NCBI RefSeq assembly: GCF_009826895.1 | Contig: NZ_WUMV01000009.1 | Span: 1 to 64,000, forward strand | DNA: 64,000 bases | Source of the DNA: Stappia sediminis | Lineage (GTDB): Bacteria; Pseudomonadota; Alphaproteobacteria; Rhizobiales; Stappiaceae | Reading direction: 5' to 3' | In this document: positions 35,092 through 44,577 of the stretch, piece by piece | Layout of the letters: every line of letters begins with the position of its first letter | Numbering within the stretch: the first letter of the stretch is position 1 | Program-made: the position numbers and the translations under genes | Notes under the pieces: generated by a model | What the model saw: the letters and a program-made list of their open reading frames with translations, nothing else | Database searches by the model: none | What the model was told of the DNA's origin: nothing

Positions 35092-37527
35092 ATGAAGTCC
35101 CACGCAAAAGCCGTTGTCATCGGCGGCGGCGTCGTCGGAGCAAGCGTCCTCTACCATATGACGAAGCTCGGCTGGCGCGATGTCATGCTGATCGAGCGTT
35201 CGGAGCTGACATCCGGCTCCACATGGCACGCTGCTGGCGGGTTCCATACGCTGAACGGTGACCCGAACGTTGCCAAGCTGCAGGCCTATACGGTCAATCT
35301 CTACAAGGAAATAGAGGAACTCTCAGAGCAATCCTGCGGGCTGCACCTGACAGGCGGCCTGCAGCTTGCAGATACGCCGGAGCGGCTCGAATGGCTGAAA
35401 ATGGCGCATGCGCGCGGCCGCTATCTCGGCATGGAGACGGAAATCATCTCGGCGAAGGAAGCAAAGGAACTCCTGCCGCTGATCGACGAGAAACACTTCG
35501 TCGGAGCCCTCTATGATCCCATCGAAGGCCACCTCGACCCGTCGGGCACAACGCATGCTTATGCGAAAGCCGCGCGGAAGAACGGGGCGGAAATCGTCCT
35601 GCGCAATCGTGTCGTGGAATTGGTGCAGCGCGAGGATGGCAGCTGGGACGTCGTCACCGAGCAAGGCACGGTCCATGCGGAGCATGTGGTGAATGCCGGC
35701 GGGCTATGGGCGCGCGAGGTCGGGCGCATGGTCGGCATCGAGCTGCCGGTGCTTGCGATGGAACATCATTATTTGTTGACGGAAGACATGCCGGAGATCG
35801 CTGAAATCAATGCATCGACGGGCAAGGAACTGATCCATGCCATTGATTTCGGGGGAGAAATCTACACCCGGCAAGAGCGCGGCGGCATGCTGCTCGGCAC
35901 TTACGAGCGCGCTGCAACGCCGTGGAGCCCACGTGAAACGCCCTGGGATTTCGGCCATGAACTGCTGGAGCCGAACCTGGAGCGTATCGCGCCTTCCCTC
36001 GAGATTGGATTCAAGCATTTTCCCGCCCTTCAGCACACGGGAATCAAGCAGTTCATCAATGGCCCCTTTACTTTCGCGCCCGACGGCAACCCGCTCGTTG
36101 GCCCGGTGCGGGGCTTGAAAAACTACTGGGTCGCTTGTGCCGTCATGGCGGGTTTCTCCCAAGGAGGCGGCGTAGGGCTCTCGCTTGCCAACTGGATGGT
36201 CGAAGGCGATCCGGGCTTCGATATCTGGGGCATGGATGTCGCCCGCTACGGCAGCTGGGCCACACTTGCCTACACGAACGCCAAGGTGCGGGAGAACTAT
36301 TCCCGCCGCTTTCGCATACGCTATCCAAACGAGGAACTCCCGGCAGCCCGCCCTCACCAGACCACGCCGCTTTATGACCGTATGTCGGCGCAAAGGGCGG
36401 TCATGGGTGACAGTTGGGCGCTGGAAACGCCCCTTTGGTTCGCGCCTGAAGGCGTGGAGGCGAAGGACGTCGTTTCCTTCCGCCGATCCAATGACTTTGA
36501 GCATGTGAAGGCCGAATGTCTGGCGGTACGCGAGAGCGTTGGAATCACCGAGATCGCAAATTTCGCCAAGTATGAAATCACGGGCGATGGTGCGGAAGCC
36601 TGGCTCGAACGGCTGATGACGAATCGCATGCCGAAGCCGGGCCGCATCATCCTGACACCCATGCTGAACGAGCGCGGCAAGCTGATTGGAGATTTCACGA
36701 TCGCCAAGATCGCGGACGGCCACTTCTACATGTGGGGCTCGAGCCAGGCCGAGGTCTATCACATGCGCTGGTTCGAGAATCACCTGCCGGATAACGGCTC
36801 GGTTGCCGTTCGTGCGATCAGCCTCGGCTGGGTCGGGGTCTCTATTGCCGGACCCAAGGCGCGCAAAGTGCTTGAAAAGATTGTGGTTGCCGATGTTTCC
36901 AACGAAGCGTTCCGATTCATGGATGCGCGTGCGATGGACATTGCCGGTGCCCCCTGTTTCGTCAACCGGATCAGCTACACGGGCGACCTCGGCTACGAAA
37001 TCTGGATGACGCCGGAATACGAGCGGCGCGTCTACGATGCGCTCAAGGAAGCCGGGGCGGAATTCGGTATACGGGATTTCGGCATGCGCGCCCTTCTCTC
37101 GCTCCGCCTGGAGAAGAATTTCGGCACATGGTTTCGCGAATTCCGGCCGATCTACGGTCCGTTCGAGGCCGGGCTCGACCGTTTCGTAAAGCTCGAGAAG
37201 GATGACTTCATCGGCCGCGATGCGGCAATCGCCGAAAAGGACGGTGGCGGAAAACTGCGCCGGGTATCCTTTATCGTCGACGCGGACGATGCGGATGTCA
37301 TCGGCGACGAGCCAATCTGGCATGACGGTAAGGTGGTCGGTTGGGTCACATCCGGCGGATACGCGCATTTCGTCGATGCGTCGCTGGCTCAGGGCTACAT
37401 TCCAAAGGAACTGGCCGGCGTCACCGATGAAGGCGCCTTCGAGATCGAGATCATCGGCGAACGACGCAAGGCGCGGATCAATCCGGAGCCGTTGTTCGAT
37501 CCCCAGGCGCTCAGGATGCGCGGCTGA
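35092..37527 (+). CDS. FAD-dependent oxidoreductase with GcvT domain (DMGDH/sarcosine dehydrogenase-like)
   Basis: An 811-residue flavoprotein. Residues 1-380 form a DAO-type FAD domain with the dinucleotide motif VIGGGVVGASV (9-19) and GSTWHAAGG (42-50), whose H46 is in the position of the histidine that carries covalent FAD in DMGDH. After a linker, residues about 420-811 form a glycine-cleavage T (GcvT) folate-binding region, with GITEIANFAKYEITGDGAEA and the GYEIWMTPEYERRVYDALKE blocks. DMGDH-type enzymes oxidise an N-methyl group and pass the one-carbon unit to tetrahydrofolate. It follows the MttB homologue by 98 bases on the same strand and probably acts in the same path. Confidence 0.9.
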   Translation: MKSHAKAVVIGGGVVGASVLYHMTKLGWRDVMLIERSELTSGSTWHAAGGFHTLNGDPNVAKLQAYTVNLYKEIEELSEQSCGLHLTGGLQLADTPERLEWLKMAHARGRYLGMETEIISAKEAKELLPLIDEKHFVGALYDPIEGHLDPSGTTHAYAKAARKNGAEIVLRNRVVELVQREDGSWDVVTEQGTVHAEHVVNAGGLWAREVGRMVGIELPVLAMEHHYLLTEDMPEIAEINASTGKELIHAIDFGGEIYTRQERGGMLLGTYERAATPWSPRETPWDFGHELLEPNLERIAPSLEIGFKHFPALQHTGIKQFINGPFTFAPDGNPLVGPVRGLKNYWVACAVMAGFSQGGGVGLSLANWMVEGDPGFDIWGMDVARYGSWATLAYTNAKVRENYSRRFRIRYPNEELPAARPHQTTPLYDRMSAQRAVMGDSWALETPLWFAPEGVEAKDVVSFRRSNDFEHVKAECLAVRESVGITEIANFAKYEITGDGAEAWLERLMTNRMPKPGRIILTPMLNERGKLIGDFTIAKIADGHFYMWGSSQAEVYHMRWFENHLPDNGSVAVRAISLGWVGVSIAGPKARKVLEKIVVADVSNEAFRFMDARAMDIAGAPCFVNRISYTGDLGYEIWMTPEYERRVYDALKEAGAEFGIRDFGMRALLSLRLEKNFGTWFREFRPIYGPFEAGLDRFVKLEKDDFIGRDAAIAEKDGGGKLRRVSFIVDADDADVIGDEPIWHDGKVVGWVTSGGYAHFVDASLAQGYIPKELAGVTDEGAFEIEIIGERRKARINPEPLFDPQALRMRG

Positions 37528-37558
37528 CGGCCGTTTGCGGCGGTGGCGGCGGGTATTC

Positions 37559-38476
37559 TCAGGCGCTCATCGCCCTCGCCGCCTGAGCCGGGTTCAGCTC
37601 CTTGAAACACTCGACGACGTGGCGGGCAAAGGCGTCAGTCGCCTTGCCGGCGGAGGCCGCTTCCTTGAGGATGATGTTGTAATTGCCGATTTCCGGGAGA
37701 TTGTGCCGCTCATCGAGCAATTGCAGAGGCGGGTTCACGACGCTTGCCGGAAACGGCGCGATGGCGAGATCGGCAAGCAATGCCGCCTCCTGCCCCGCGC
37801 TGTGAAAACTCTGATAGGCAATTCTGTACGGTTTCTCGGCCTTGTCTAGCGCGATCCGCGCAGCCCTTCGCCACGGGCAGCCGGAGATCGAGACCGCGAG
37901 CGGTATTGGGTCGCGTTGATGGGCAATGCCGCCTTCAAGACCGACCCAGACGAGCGGCTCCGTATAGACAATTTCCCCGCCGAGAGCGAATTCGCTATCA
38001 GGCCTCGCCGTATAGAGGATCAGGTCAAGCTCATTCTGCTTGAGGCTTTTCAGAAGCTGCGGGCTGCCGTCCAGATGCACATCCACACTCACACCCGGGT
38101 GCGTGCGGGCGAAACGGGCAAGGATGTTCGGCAAGAAGCGCGTTCCGAAATCCGATGGCGCGCCAAAGCGCACTTCGCCCTCCACGGAAGGAGAGCGGAA
38201 CATGGAAACCGCTTCCTCGTTCAACATAAGGATCTTGCGCGCGTAGCCAAGGAGAGCTTCGCCTTCCGCAGTCATGCGCACGCTGCGCCCCTCCCTTGCG
38301 AATACCGCAACCCCGAGCGTCGTCTCCAATCTCTTGATCTGCATGGAGACCGCAGAGGGCGTCCGCCCCACGATCTCAGAAGCCTTTGAAAAACTTCCAC
38401 ATTCCGCGATGACGAGGAAAGTTCGGTAAAGATCGAGCTCGACCAGCGGCGCGCCTTTTCCCGGGTGTTGTTCCAT
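37559..38476 (-). CDS. LysR-family transcriptional regulator
   Basis: A 305-residue LysR-type regulator: N-terminal winged helix-turn-helix (about 8-66, LDLYRTFLVIAECGSFSKAS and GRTPSAVSMQIKRLE) and a C-terminal effector-binding domain (about 95-295). It is convergent with the DMGDH-like gene, separated by 31 bases, and its location makes it the best local candidate for control of the ABC/methyltransferase locus. A 13-base dyad just upstream of its start (38500-38512) is a possible autoregulatory site. The effector is unknown, and the link to the locus is positional only. Confidence 0.9.
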   Translation of the reverse strand: MEQHPGKGAPLVELDLYRTFLVIAECGSFSKASEIVGRTPSAVSMQIKRLETTLGVAVFAREGRSVRMTAEGEALLGYARKILMLNEEAVSMFRSPSVEGEVRFGAPSDFGTRFLPNILARFARTHPGVSVDVHLDGSPQLLKSLKQNELDLILYTARPDSEFALGGEIVYTEPLVWVGLEGGIAHQRDPIPLAVSISGCPWRRAARIALDKAEKPYRIAYQSFHSAGQEAALLADLAIAPFPASVVNPPLQLLDERHNLPEIGNYNIILKEAASAGKATDAFARHVVECFKELNPAQAARAMSA

Positions 38477-38499
38477 CGAATCCCGCTTTATTCGTCAGT

Positions 38500-38512
38500 T
38501 CAATTAAATTGA
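38500..38512. promoter_or_regulatory. Palindrome upstream of the LysR gene
   Basis: TCAATTAAATTGA is a perfect 13-base dyad with a single central base, 24 bases before the LysR start codon. It is the right size and place for a LysR autoregulation site. It also lies between the LysR gene and the small ORF at 38631. Confidence 0.4.
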
Positions 38513-38630
38513 TCGATATCATAAATGCTTTTCGTTTGATTGAAACAGCGAATAACACCATATGGCGATCAGGACGTCGCGAACATCGCGATTTCTATCC
38601 GGTCGCAACCCGAATTCTTAGGTGAGTGAA

Positions 38631-38837
38631 ATGTCTTTCCTGGCACATGCACTTGGAGATGCCCTCTTCGGCATCATCAATGGGCGGCATCACGTTCACC
38701 TGTCTGATGCCGATCCGCGTTCGTTCAACGATCTCGGCATCAACGGTAACGCCGCTCAGCGAGCTCGCTTCAACTCCTTCCGTTTCGGCGAACCCGGCGC
38801 TTCGAACGCCGCTCGTCTCGGCGTGAACGGACGCTGA
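38631..38837 (+). CDS. Small ORF of unknown function with its own terminator
   Basis: A 68-residue product beginning MSFLAHALGDALFGIINGRH and ending in an asparagine/arginine-rich part (DLGINGNAAQRARFNSFRFG, then NAARLGVNGR). No signal peptide or membrane helix and no family I recognise. Evidence for a real gene: AGGTG lies about 10 bases before the ATG, the frame ends 29 bases before a near-perfect terminator, and no other plus-strand gene explains that terminator. A GTG three codons upstream is an alternative start. It stands alone between the LysR gene and xylA. Confidence 0.6.
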   Translation: MSFLAHALGDALFGIINGRHHVHLSDADPRSFNDLGINGNAAQRARFNSFRFGEPGASNAARLGVNGR

Positions 38838-38866
38838 ATGCTCCCCCTCCCAACTGGAATAAACTA

Positions 38867-38900
38867 GCCCCGTACGGTACCGTACGGGGCATTTTTCTTT
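38867..38900 (+). terminator. Strong intrinsic terminator
   Basis: A perfectly palindromic 24-base hairpin (GCCCCGTACGGT/ACCGTACGGGGC, 38867-38890) followed by ATTTTTCTTT. It terminates rightward transcription of the small ORF; the other side lacks a T-run but may also slow xylA transcripts, whose stop codon lies 14 bases beyond. Confidence 0.85.
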
Positions 38901-38913
38901 AGACATTTCAGCT

Positions 38914-40224
38914 TCATAGGCTCCAGTTCAGGATATTCTCCAAATATTCCTGACGGCCCGAAACCGGCGCCGGATTGATCCCTTCCCGCTCGACCATTTC
39001 CGCGATATCGGAAAGGCTCATCTCGCCTTTAAGCATCGCCTGTGCCTTGTTGCTCCCCCACTTCGCGTAGCGGCCTTCGAGTGCCTTGGAAAGGTCGCCC
39101 CGCTCGATCAGGTCGGCTGCGACGAGCAACGCGCGTGCGCATGTGTCGATCCCGCCGACGTGTGCGTGGATCAGGTCTGAGGGATCGATGGACTGACGCC
39201 GCAGCTTTGCGTCAAAGTTGACGCCGCCGGTGGTAAAACCGCCGGATTGCAGGATGTAATAGAGCGCAAGCGCGACCTCCTGAACGTTCATCGGGAACTG
39301 GTCGGTATCCCAGCCCGATTGATAGTCGTTCCGGTTCATGTCGACCGAACCGAAGATACCGAGTGCCGTCGCAAGGGCAACCTCGTGCTCGAAGGAGTGC
39401 CCGGCGAGGACGGCGTGCCCCACCTCGATGTTGACTTTGACTTCGTTTTCAAGGCCGTAGCGCTTGAGGAAACCATAGACGTTGGCGACATCGAAATCAT
39501 ACTGGTGCTTGGTCGGCTCTTGAGGTTTCGGCTCGACCATGATCGTGCCGTCAAAGCCGATCTTGTGCTTGTATTCCACGACGAGCGCCAGAAAACGGCC
39601 GAGCTGATCAAGCTCGCGTGCCATGTCTGTGTTCAAAAGCGTCTCGTAGCCTTCGCGCCCGCCCCAGAGCACGTAGTTTTCGCCGCCAAGCTCCTTCGTG
39701 ACGTCGATGCAATTCTTCACCTGCGCCGCTGCATAGGCGAAAACGTCAGGATCCGGATTGGTGGCCGCACCCGCCATGTAGCGGCGGTTCGAGAAGAGAT
39801 TTGCCGTGCCCCAAAGCAGCTTTGTTTTGGAGGACGCCATCTTCTTCTGGAAGATTCCGGCGATTTCGCGAACGTTCCTGTTCGAGTCCGCAAGGCTCGC
39901 GCCCTCGGGCGCTATGTCACGGTCGTGGAAGCAGAAGAAGGGAACATCGAGGATCTCGAACATCTCGAAGGCGACCTCCGCCTTCAGCCGTGCGTGATCC
40001 ATATCGTCACCGAACCAGGGGCGTTCGAAGGTCTGGCCGCCAAAGGGATCGCCACCGGGCCAGCAGAAGTTATGCCAGTAGCAGATGGCAAAGCGCAGGT
40101 GATCTTCCATCCGCTTGCCGAGGACGACACGGTCCGGATCGTACCAGCGGTAAGCGAGCGGATTTTCGCTCTCCCGTCCCTCGTAGCGGACCGGGGCGAT
40201 GTCCTTGAAAAAACCGGTACTCAT
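38914..40224 (-). CDS. xylA: Xylose isomerase
   Basis: A 436-residue xylose isomerase that converts D-xylose to D-xylulose with two divalent metal ions. Family features are the N-terminal block [19 protein letters not shown], the catalytic [12 protein letters not shown] (His and Asp), [20 protein letters not shown] with a metal-binding Glu and [18 protein letters not shown]. The start is ATG 40224, overlapping the xylB stop by four bases (ATGA); the frame opens much further upstream but within xylB. It is the second gene of the xylBA operon, an order (B then A) common in rhizobia, and ends just beyond the terminator at 38867-38900. Confidence 0.96.
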   Translation of the reverse strand: MSTGFFKDIAPVRYEGRESENPLAYRWYDPDRVVLGKRMEDHLRFAICYWHNFCWPGGDPFGGQTFERPWFGDDMDHARLKAEVAFEMFEILDVPFFCFHDRDIAPEGASLADSNRNVREIAGIFQKKMASSKTKLLWGTANLFSNRRYMAGAATNPDPDVFAYAAAQVKNCIDVTKELGGENYVLWGGREGYETLLNTDMARELDQLGRFLALVVEYKHKIGFDGTIMVEPKPQEPTKHQYDFDVANVYGFLKRYGLENEVKVNIEVGHAVLAGHSFEHEVALATALGIFGSVDMNRNDYQSGWDTDQFPMNVQEVALALYYILQSGGFTTGGVNFDAKLRRQSIDPSDLIHAHVGGIDTCARALLVAADLIERGDLSKALEGRYAKWGSNKAQAMLKGEMSLSDIAEMVEREGINPAPVSGRQEYLENILNWSL

Positions 40225-41681
40225 GACATGACCTCTTTGATTGCGGGGTAAAGGGCGCGGTAGCGGCGCAACGGCTCCTGATAGCCTTCCGTAAGCCGCG
40301 CATCGGGTTCGATGGTGGTTTCGATCATGGGTGGCGTGAAGACTTCCGCCGACGGAATGCCGCAAGCCGTCATCCCGAGACGAGCGGCACCGAAGGCGGC
40401 TCCATATTCGCCATGCGCCGGGATATCCACGGGTCGCTCTAGCACGCTTGCCATGATCTTCAGCCACAGCCGGGAGCGCGCGCCGCCGCCAAGCGCCGTC
40501 AGCCGGTCGACCTTTGTCCCCGCCGCTATCAACGCATCCAGACAATCCCGGAAAGCGAAGGCGACACCGTCAAGAACGGCACGGGCAAGTTCGGCCTGCT
40601 CGTGCGACTGGCTGAGGCCGGCAAACAATCCCCGCGCATTGGCGTCGTTATGCGGCGTCCTCTCACCGGAAAGATAAGGCAGGAACGCGATCTGCGACGG
40701 CCCCTCGCCTTCCTCCGCCCTTGTTTCGGCGGCTTTGACGAGCTCCGCCGGATCGGACCCGGTAAGGCGCCCCAGCCAGTTGAGGCTATCGGTTGCCGAC
40801 AGGATAACGCCCATCTGGTGCCAGGTCTCAGGCAGGGCATGGCAAAAAGCGTGAACCGCGCTGTCGGTGTTCGGGCGGAAACGGTCGGTCGAGACGAAGA
40901 GTACACCGGAAGTGCCGAGCGAAAGGAATGCGCCACCCGGTTCTACCGCGCCGATGCCGCAGGCGCTCGCCGCGTTATCCCCGGCCCCGCCGGCAACAAC
41001 GGGCGAATTCGCCATTCCCCAGCGATCTGCAAGTTCGGGCTTCAGCGTTGCCGAAGGTTCCGTTCCCTCGATGAGCGCCGGCATTTGTTCACGGGTCATT
41101 CCCGTCGCTTCGAGCAGGCGATCGGACCAGCGCCGTTCGTCGACATCGAGCCAAAGCGTGCCTGCGCTGTCGGACATGTCGGAAAAGTACTCCCCGGTCA
41201 GTCGAAAGCGCACATAATCCTTCGGTAACAGCACCTTGGCGACCTTGGAGAAAATTTCGGGCTCATGCCAGCGCACCCATTCCAGCTTCGGCGCGGTGAA
41301 GCCCGGCATGACGAGATTGCCGCCGATGCCGCGAAAATCCGCTCGCGCATCAAGGGCCGCGCATTCGGCAAAGGAGCGCCCGTCGTTCCACAGGATTGCC
41401 GGGCGCAGGATATCGTCGTTCGCGTCGAGAAGAGTCGCGCCATGCATCTGGCCCGAAAGACCGATGCCCTCGACGGCGCTCATCTCGGCAGGAAACTCGC
41501 GATGGAGCCTGTCGAGGGCGACTTCCGTTGCCATCCACCAGTCGAGCGGGTCCTGCTCGGACCAGCCGGGTTGTGGGCGCGATACCGACAGATCGGCGGT
41601 CTTTTGGCCGATCAACTTCTGCTCATCGTCGATGAGCACAGCCTTGACGCCGGATGTGCCGATATCGATGCCGAGATACAC
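40221..41681 (-). CDS. xylB: Xylulokinase
   Basis: A 486-residue FGGY-family sugar kinase that phosphorylates D-xylulose to xylulose-5-phosphate, feeding the pentose phosphate pathway. It starts with the ATP-binding [19 protein letters not shown], has the sugar-site region [13 protein letters not shown], and the FGGY signature block [13 protein letters not shown] with [18 protein letters not shown] near the C-terminus. The start is GTG 41681, decided by the strong Shine-Dalgarno GGGAGGTG directly upstream. It leads the xylBA operon; its promoter region includes a palindrome at 41785-41802. No xylose transporter or regulator gene lies within the window. Confidence 0.95.
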   Translation of the reverse strand: MYLGIDIGTSGVKAVLIDDEQKLIGQKTADLSVSRPQPGWSEQDPLDWWMATEVALDRLHREFPAEMSAVEGIGLSGQMHGATLLDANDDILRPAILWNDGRSFAECAALDARADFRGIGGNLVMPGFTAPKLEWVRWHEPEIFSKVAKVLLPKDYVRFRLTGEYFSDMSDSAGTLWLDVDERRWSDRLLEATGMTREQMPALIEGTEPSATLKPELADRWGMANSPVVAGGAGDNAASACGIGAVEPGGAFLSLGTSGVLFVSTDRFRPNTDSAVHAFCHALPETWHQMGVILSATDSLNWLGRLTGSDPAELVKAAETRAEEGEGPSQIAFLPYLSGERTPHNDANARGLFAGLSQSHEQAELARAVLDGVAFAFRDCLDALIAAGTKVDRLTALGGGARSRLWLKIMASVLERPVDIPAHGEYGAAFGAARLGMTACGIPSAEVFTPPMIETTIEPDARLTEGYQEPLRRYRALYPAIKEVMS

Positions 41682-41780
41682 GTTTCACCTCCCGTTGGAT
41701 CTTTTGTCGCGCAGGGCCATCGCATTTTTTGAGGTACGTAACTCATTTTTGCGGCAACGCCAATCCACCGAAGCGAAAAA

Positions 41781-41802
41781 ATAATACGAAGCGCGTTTCG
41801 TA
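41781..41802 (-). promoter_or_regulatory. Operator candidate and -10 box of the xylBA operon
   Basis: On the minus strand TACGAAACGCGCTTCGTA (41785-41802) is an 18-base palindrome with only the two inner positions unmatched. It overlaps a TATTAT -10-like hexamer (41781-41786), about 100 bases before xylB. A repressor bound there would block the promoter. LacI- and ROK-type sugar repressors use sites of this size. Confidence 0.5.
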
Positions 41803-41818
41803 CCTTCGACCCTTTCTG

Positions 41819-42259
41819 TTAATCGATTGACTTGGAACGCATTTTCTTGATCTCGCCGCGTTGCTTCTTCGCCGCGATCCGCCGTTCTTTCGAGCCCTTG
41901 GTGGGGCGCGTCGGCTTGCGGGGCTTGGGACGTTCCAGCGCCCTTCTCGCGAGTTCCGCAAGCCGCTCCATCGCGTCCTGCCGGTTTTGCTCCTGGGTGC
42001 GGAAGCGGTCGGCCTGCAGCAGGATTTCGCCGGATTGCGTCAACCGGCTGCCGGCAAGCCTTGCCATTCTCGCCTTGGCATCGCCCGGCAGGGTTTCGTT
42101 GCCCTTCAGGTCGAAGCGAAGCTGTACCGCGGTCGCGACCTTGTTGACGTTCTGCCCGCCCGGACCTGAGGCGCGGATGAAAGCTTCCGAAATATCCTCG
42201 GCCGGGATGTAAAGGTTCGCGGTTACGCGAAGGTCCCCGCGGCGCATCTCTCTCGTCAT
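41819..42259 (-). CDS. arfB: Ribosome-rescue peptidyl-tRNA hydrolase ArfB (YaeJ)
   Basis: A 146-residue ArfB, which frees ribosomes stalled on truncated messages by hydrolysing peptidyl-tRNA. The catalytic GGQ is at residues 34-36 (RASGPGGQNVNK), followed by TAVQLRFDL. The C-terminal tail is highly basic (RKPTRPTKGSKERRIAAKKQ), the part that enters the empty mRNA channel. Length and layout are normal. It is divergent from mazG and followed by the xylBA promoter region. A second ATG five codons in is an alternative start. Confidence 0.93.
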   Translation of the reverse strand: MTREMRRGDLRVTANLYIPAEDISEAFIRASGPGGQNVNKVATAVQLRFDLKGNETLPGDAKARMARLAGSRLTQSGEILLQADRFRTQEQNRQDAMERLAELARRALERPKPRKPTRPTKGSKERRIAAKKQRGEIKKMRSKSID

Positions 42260-42334
42260 GTCCGGCCCCGATAATTTCGGCGAGGAAAATTCCAGAAGGT
42301 TTGTTTTGGGTGAATCACGATGCTATCCGGGTAA

Positions 42335-43195
42335 ATGAGAATTCCAAAACTTGCCATGAAAGGCGAGCCGACCGTGCAGCCCTCGCGTGACATCACCCGC
42401 CTCCTGGAAATCATGGCCGCATTACGTGACCCAACGTCAGGATGCCCCTGGGACGTGGAGCAGGATTTCCGCTCGATCGCACCCTACACCATTGAGGAGG
42501 CCTACGAGGTTGCGGACGCCATCCAGCGCGGCGATCACGATGACCTCAGGGAAGAACTTGGCGACCTCCTCCTGCAGGTCGTCTACCACGCGCAGATGGC
42601 CGATGAGGAGGACCAGTTCGATTTCGCCGACGTCGTGGAGGGGATAACCACGAAAATGATCCGCCGGCATCCGCATGTCTTCGGCGACGAGGAAGCGAAA
42701 AACGCCGGAATGGCCAAAGGCGCATGGGAGCGTATCAAGGCGGAGGAAAAGCGCGAACGGGCCAAGCGCCGGGCCGAGCTAGGGATCGAGGAAAAGGACA
42801 AGGGGTTCCTTGATCATGTTCCGGCGATATTCCCGGCGCTGACCGAAGCCGAGAAACTCCAGAAGCAAGCTTCCAAGGTCGGCTTCGACTGGGGTGCGGC
42901 AGGGCCTGTTCTGGATAAAATTGCAGAGGAAACGCAGGAGCTTGCGGAAGAAATTTCAAGCGATACTCCAGACCGTGACCGAGTCGAGGACGAAATCGGA
43001 GACCTTTTCTTCGCAATCGCCAATCTCGCGCGGCACCTGGAGATCGATCCGGAAAAGGCGCTGAAGCGAACGAACGCCAAATTCCGCAAGCGCTTCGGTC
43101 ATATCGAGGAAACGGCAAAGGCGCGGCAAACGACGCTCGACGCCATGACGCTGGATGAGATGGAAGAGATCTGGCAGGCGGCAAAAAGGATTTAG
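42335..43195 (+). CDS. mazG: Nucleoside triphosphate pyrophosphohydrolase MazG
   Basis: A 286-residue MazG that hydrolyses NTPs and dNTPs to monophosphates, a house-cleaning enzyme that can also lower ppGpp pools. It carries two MazG domains: the first with CPWDVEQDFRSIAPYTIEEA and YEVADAIQRGDHDDLREELG plus DLLLQVVYHAQ, the second with KIAEETQELAEEISSDTPDR and VEDEIGDLFFAIANLARHL, each with its EExxE and ExxD metal ligands. The start may be ATG 42335 or ATG 42356; neither has a strong ribosome binding site. Its end overlaps the convergent hflX gene by four bases, an unusual tail-to-tail overlap. Confidence 0.93.
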   Translation: MRIPKLAMKGEPTVQPSRDITRLLEIMAALRDPTSGCPWDVEQDFRSIAPYTIEEAYEVADAIQRGDHDDLREELGDLLLQVVYHAQMADEEDQFDFADVVEGITTKMIRRHPHVFGDEEAKNAGMAKGAWERIKAEEKRERAKRRAELGIEEKDKGFLDHVPAIFPALTEAEKLQKQASKVGFDWGAAGPVLDKIAEETQELAEEISSDTPDRDRVEDEIGDLFFAIANLARHLEIDPEKALKRTNAKFRKRFGHIEETAKARQTTLDAMTLDEMEEIWQAAKRI

Positions 43196-44577
43196 CTGCC
43201 GATATATGTCCTGCAACGCTGCATGAAGCGGTCGCGCTGCTTCGGCGCGACACGCAACGTCAGATGGCTCGACGCATCGCCGTCCCGCCGGTCGAGTACC
43301 TCCGTCGAGCGATAGAGCCAGGCAAGCGTTTCGCCCTCCTCCAGAGGAAGGTCGATCTCATAGACCGAACGCTCTTGCGTCACCCGGGCCTCGATCCGCC
43401 GGAGCAGAGTGTCGATCCCCTCACCCGTAACGGCGGAAACCGCGATCGCCCCGGCATCGGCCCGGTTCGCCTGTAATATCGCTTCGCGGCGCGTCGGGTC
43501 GAGAAGGTCGATCTTGTTCCAGACCTCGATGATACGCTCGTCGCTGCCCTCCTCTATGCCGAGAAGACGCAGCGTATCGGCGACATCGACCGCCTGGGCG
43601 TCCGTATCCTCATGCGAGATGTCGCGCACGTGCAGGATCAGGTCCGCTTCCAGAACCTCTTCGAGCGTCGCGCGGAAGGCGGCGACCAGATGGGTCGGCA
43701 GATCGGAAATGAAGCCGACGGTGTCCGACAGAATCACCTCCCCCCCGTGCGGCAGCGGAATGCGCCGGAGCGTCGGATCGAGGGTCGCGAACAACAGGTC
43801 CTTGGCGAAGACTTCCGACTCCGTCAACCGGTTGAAAAGCGTAGATTTTCCGGCATTGGTATATCCGACGAGCGCAACGACAGGCTGGGGCACCTTCTTG
43901 CGCTGCTTGCGATGCAGGTCGCGCGTGCGGCGCACCTGCTCAAGCTTTTTCTCAAGCTGCGAGATGCGCTCCTGAATAAGGCGCCTGTCTGCCTCGATCT
44001 GGGTTTCGCCGGGTCCGCCGATGAAGCCTAGGCCGCCACGCTGGCGCTCAAGGTGCGTCCAGGAGCGTACAAGCCGGCTTTTCTGCCATTTGAGGTGCGC
44101 AAGCTCCACCTGGAGCCGGCCTTCCGCCGTACGCGCCCTCGCCCCGAAGATTTCGAGAATGAGACCCGTACGGTCCAGCACCTTTGCGTTCAGCGCCTTT
44201 TCGAGATTGCGCTGCTGGATCGGCGTCAACGGATGGTCGACGACGACAAGCTCCACATCCTCGGTTTTCACAGTAAGGCCAAGCTCCTCGACCTTGCCGG
44301 TGCCGAAGAGCGTCGCGGGGCGAAGGCTGTTGAGCGTAACGAGCCCTGCCGACACGATCTCAAGATCGATTGCCCGGGCGAGACCGACCGCTTCCTCAAG
44401 TCGGGCCTCGTCCGAACGCTCGGGCCGGGCGGTGTCACTCGAACGCCTGATCTTCGGCCCGAACACGGGTACGACGACAAGCGCTCTCGCGCCGAAGCTC
44501 TCCTCGCGCTCAGCGAAGGGTTCCTGCGACGCGCCGCCCTTTTCAGCCTCGGCTGCTTTTCTCGATTTCGGCTTCAA
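43192..44577 (-). CDS. hflX: GTPase HflX
   Basis: A 461-residue HflX, a ribosome-splitting GTPase active in stress. The N-terminal HflX domain (about 60-190, including VVDHPLTPIQQRNLEKALNA) and a coiled segment (about 185-215, QTEADRRLIQERISQLEKKLE region) precede the G domain: P-loop GYTNAGKST, a DPTLRR switch, DTVGFI and NKIDLLD. The frame begins with TTG directly after the hfq stop (TGA-TTG), implying re-initiation; an internal start is possible since the first 30 residues are not conserved. The hfq-hflX pair is typical of proteobacteria. Confidence 0.94.
   Translation of the reverse strand: MKPKSRKAAEAEKGGASQEPFAEREESFGARALVVVPVFGPKIRRSSDTARPERSDEARLEEAVGLARAIDLEIVSAGLVTLNSLRPATLFGTGKVEELGLTVKTEDVELVVVDHPLTPIQQRNLEKALNAKVLDRTGLILEIFGARARTAEGRLQVELAHLKWQKSRLVRSWTHLERQRGGLGFIGGPGETQIEADRRLIQERISQLEKKLEQVRRTRDLHRKQRKKVPQPVVALVGYTNAGKSTLFNRLTESEVFAKDLLFATLDPTLRRIPLPHGGEVILSDTVGFISDLPTHLVAAFRATLEEVLEADLILHVRDISHEDTDAQAVDVADTLRLLGIEEGSDERIIEVWNKIDLLDPTRREAILQANRADAGAIAVSAVTGEGIDTLLRRIEARVTQERSVYEIDLPLEEGETLAWLYRSTEVLDRRDGDASSHLTLRVAPKQRDRFMQRCRTYIGS

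Noticed and set aside
35704-37368. Minus-strand frame of about 550 codons opposite the DMGDH-like gene
   Set aside because: Antisense shadow with no ribosome binding site or motif.
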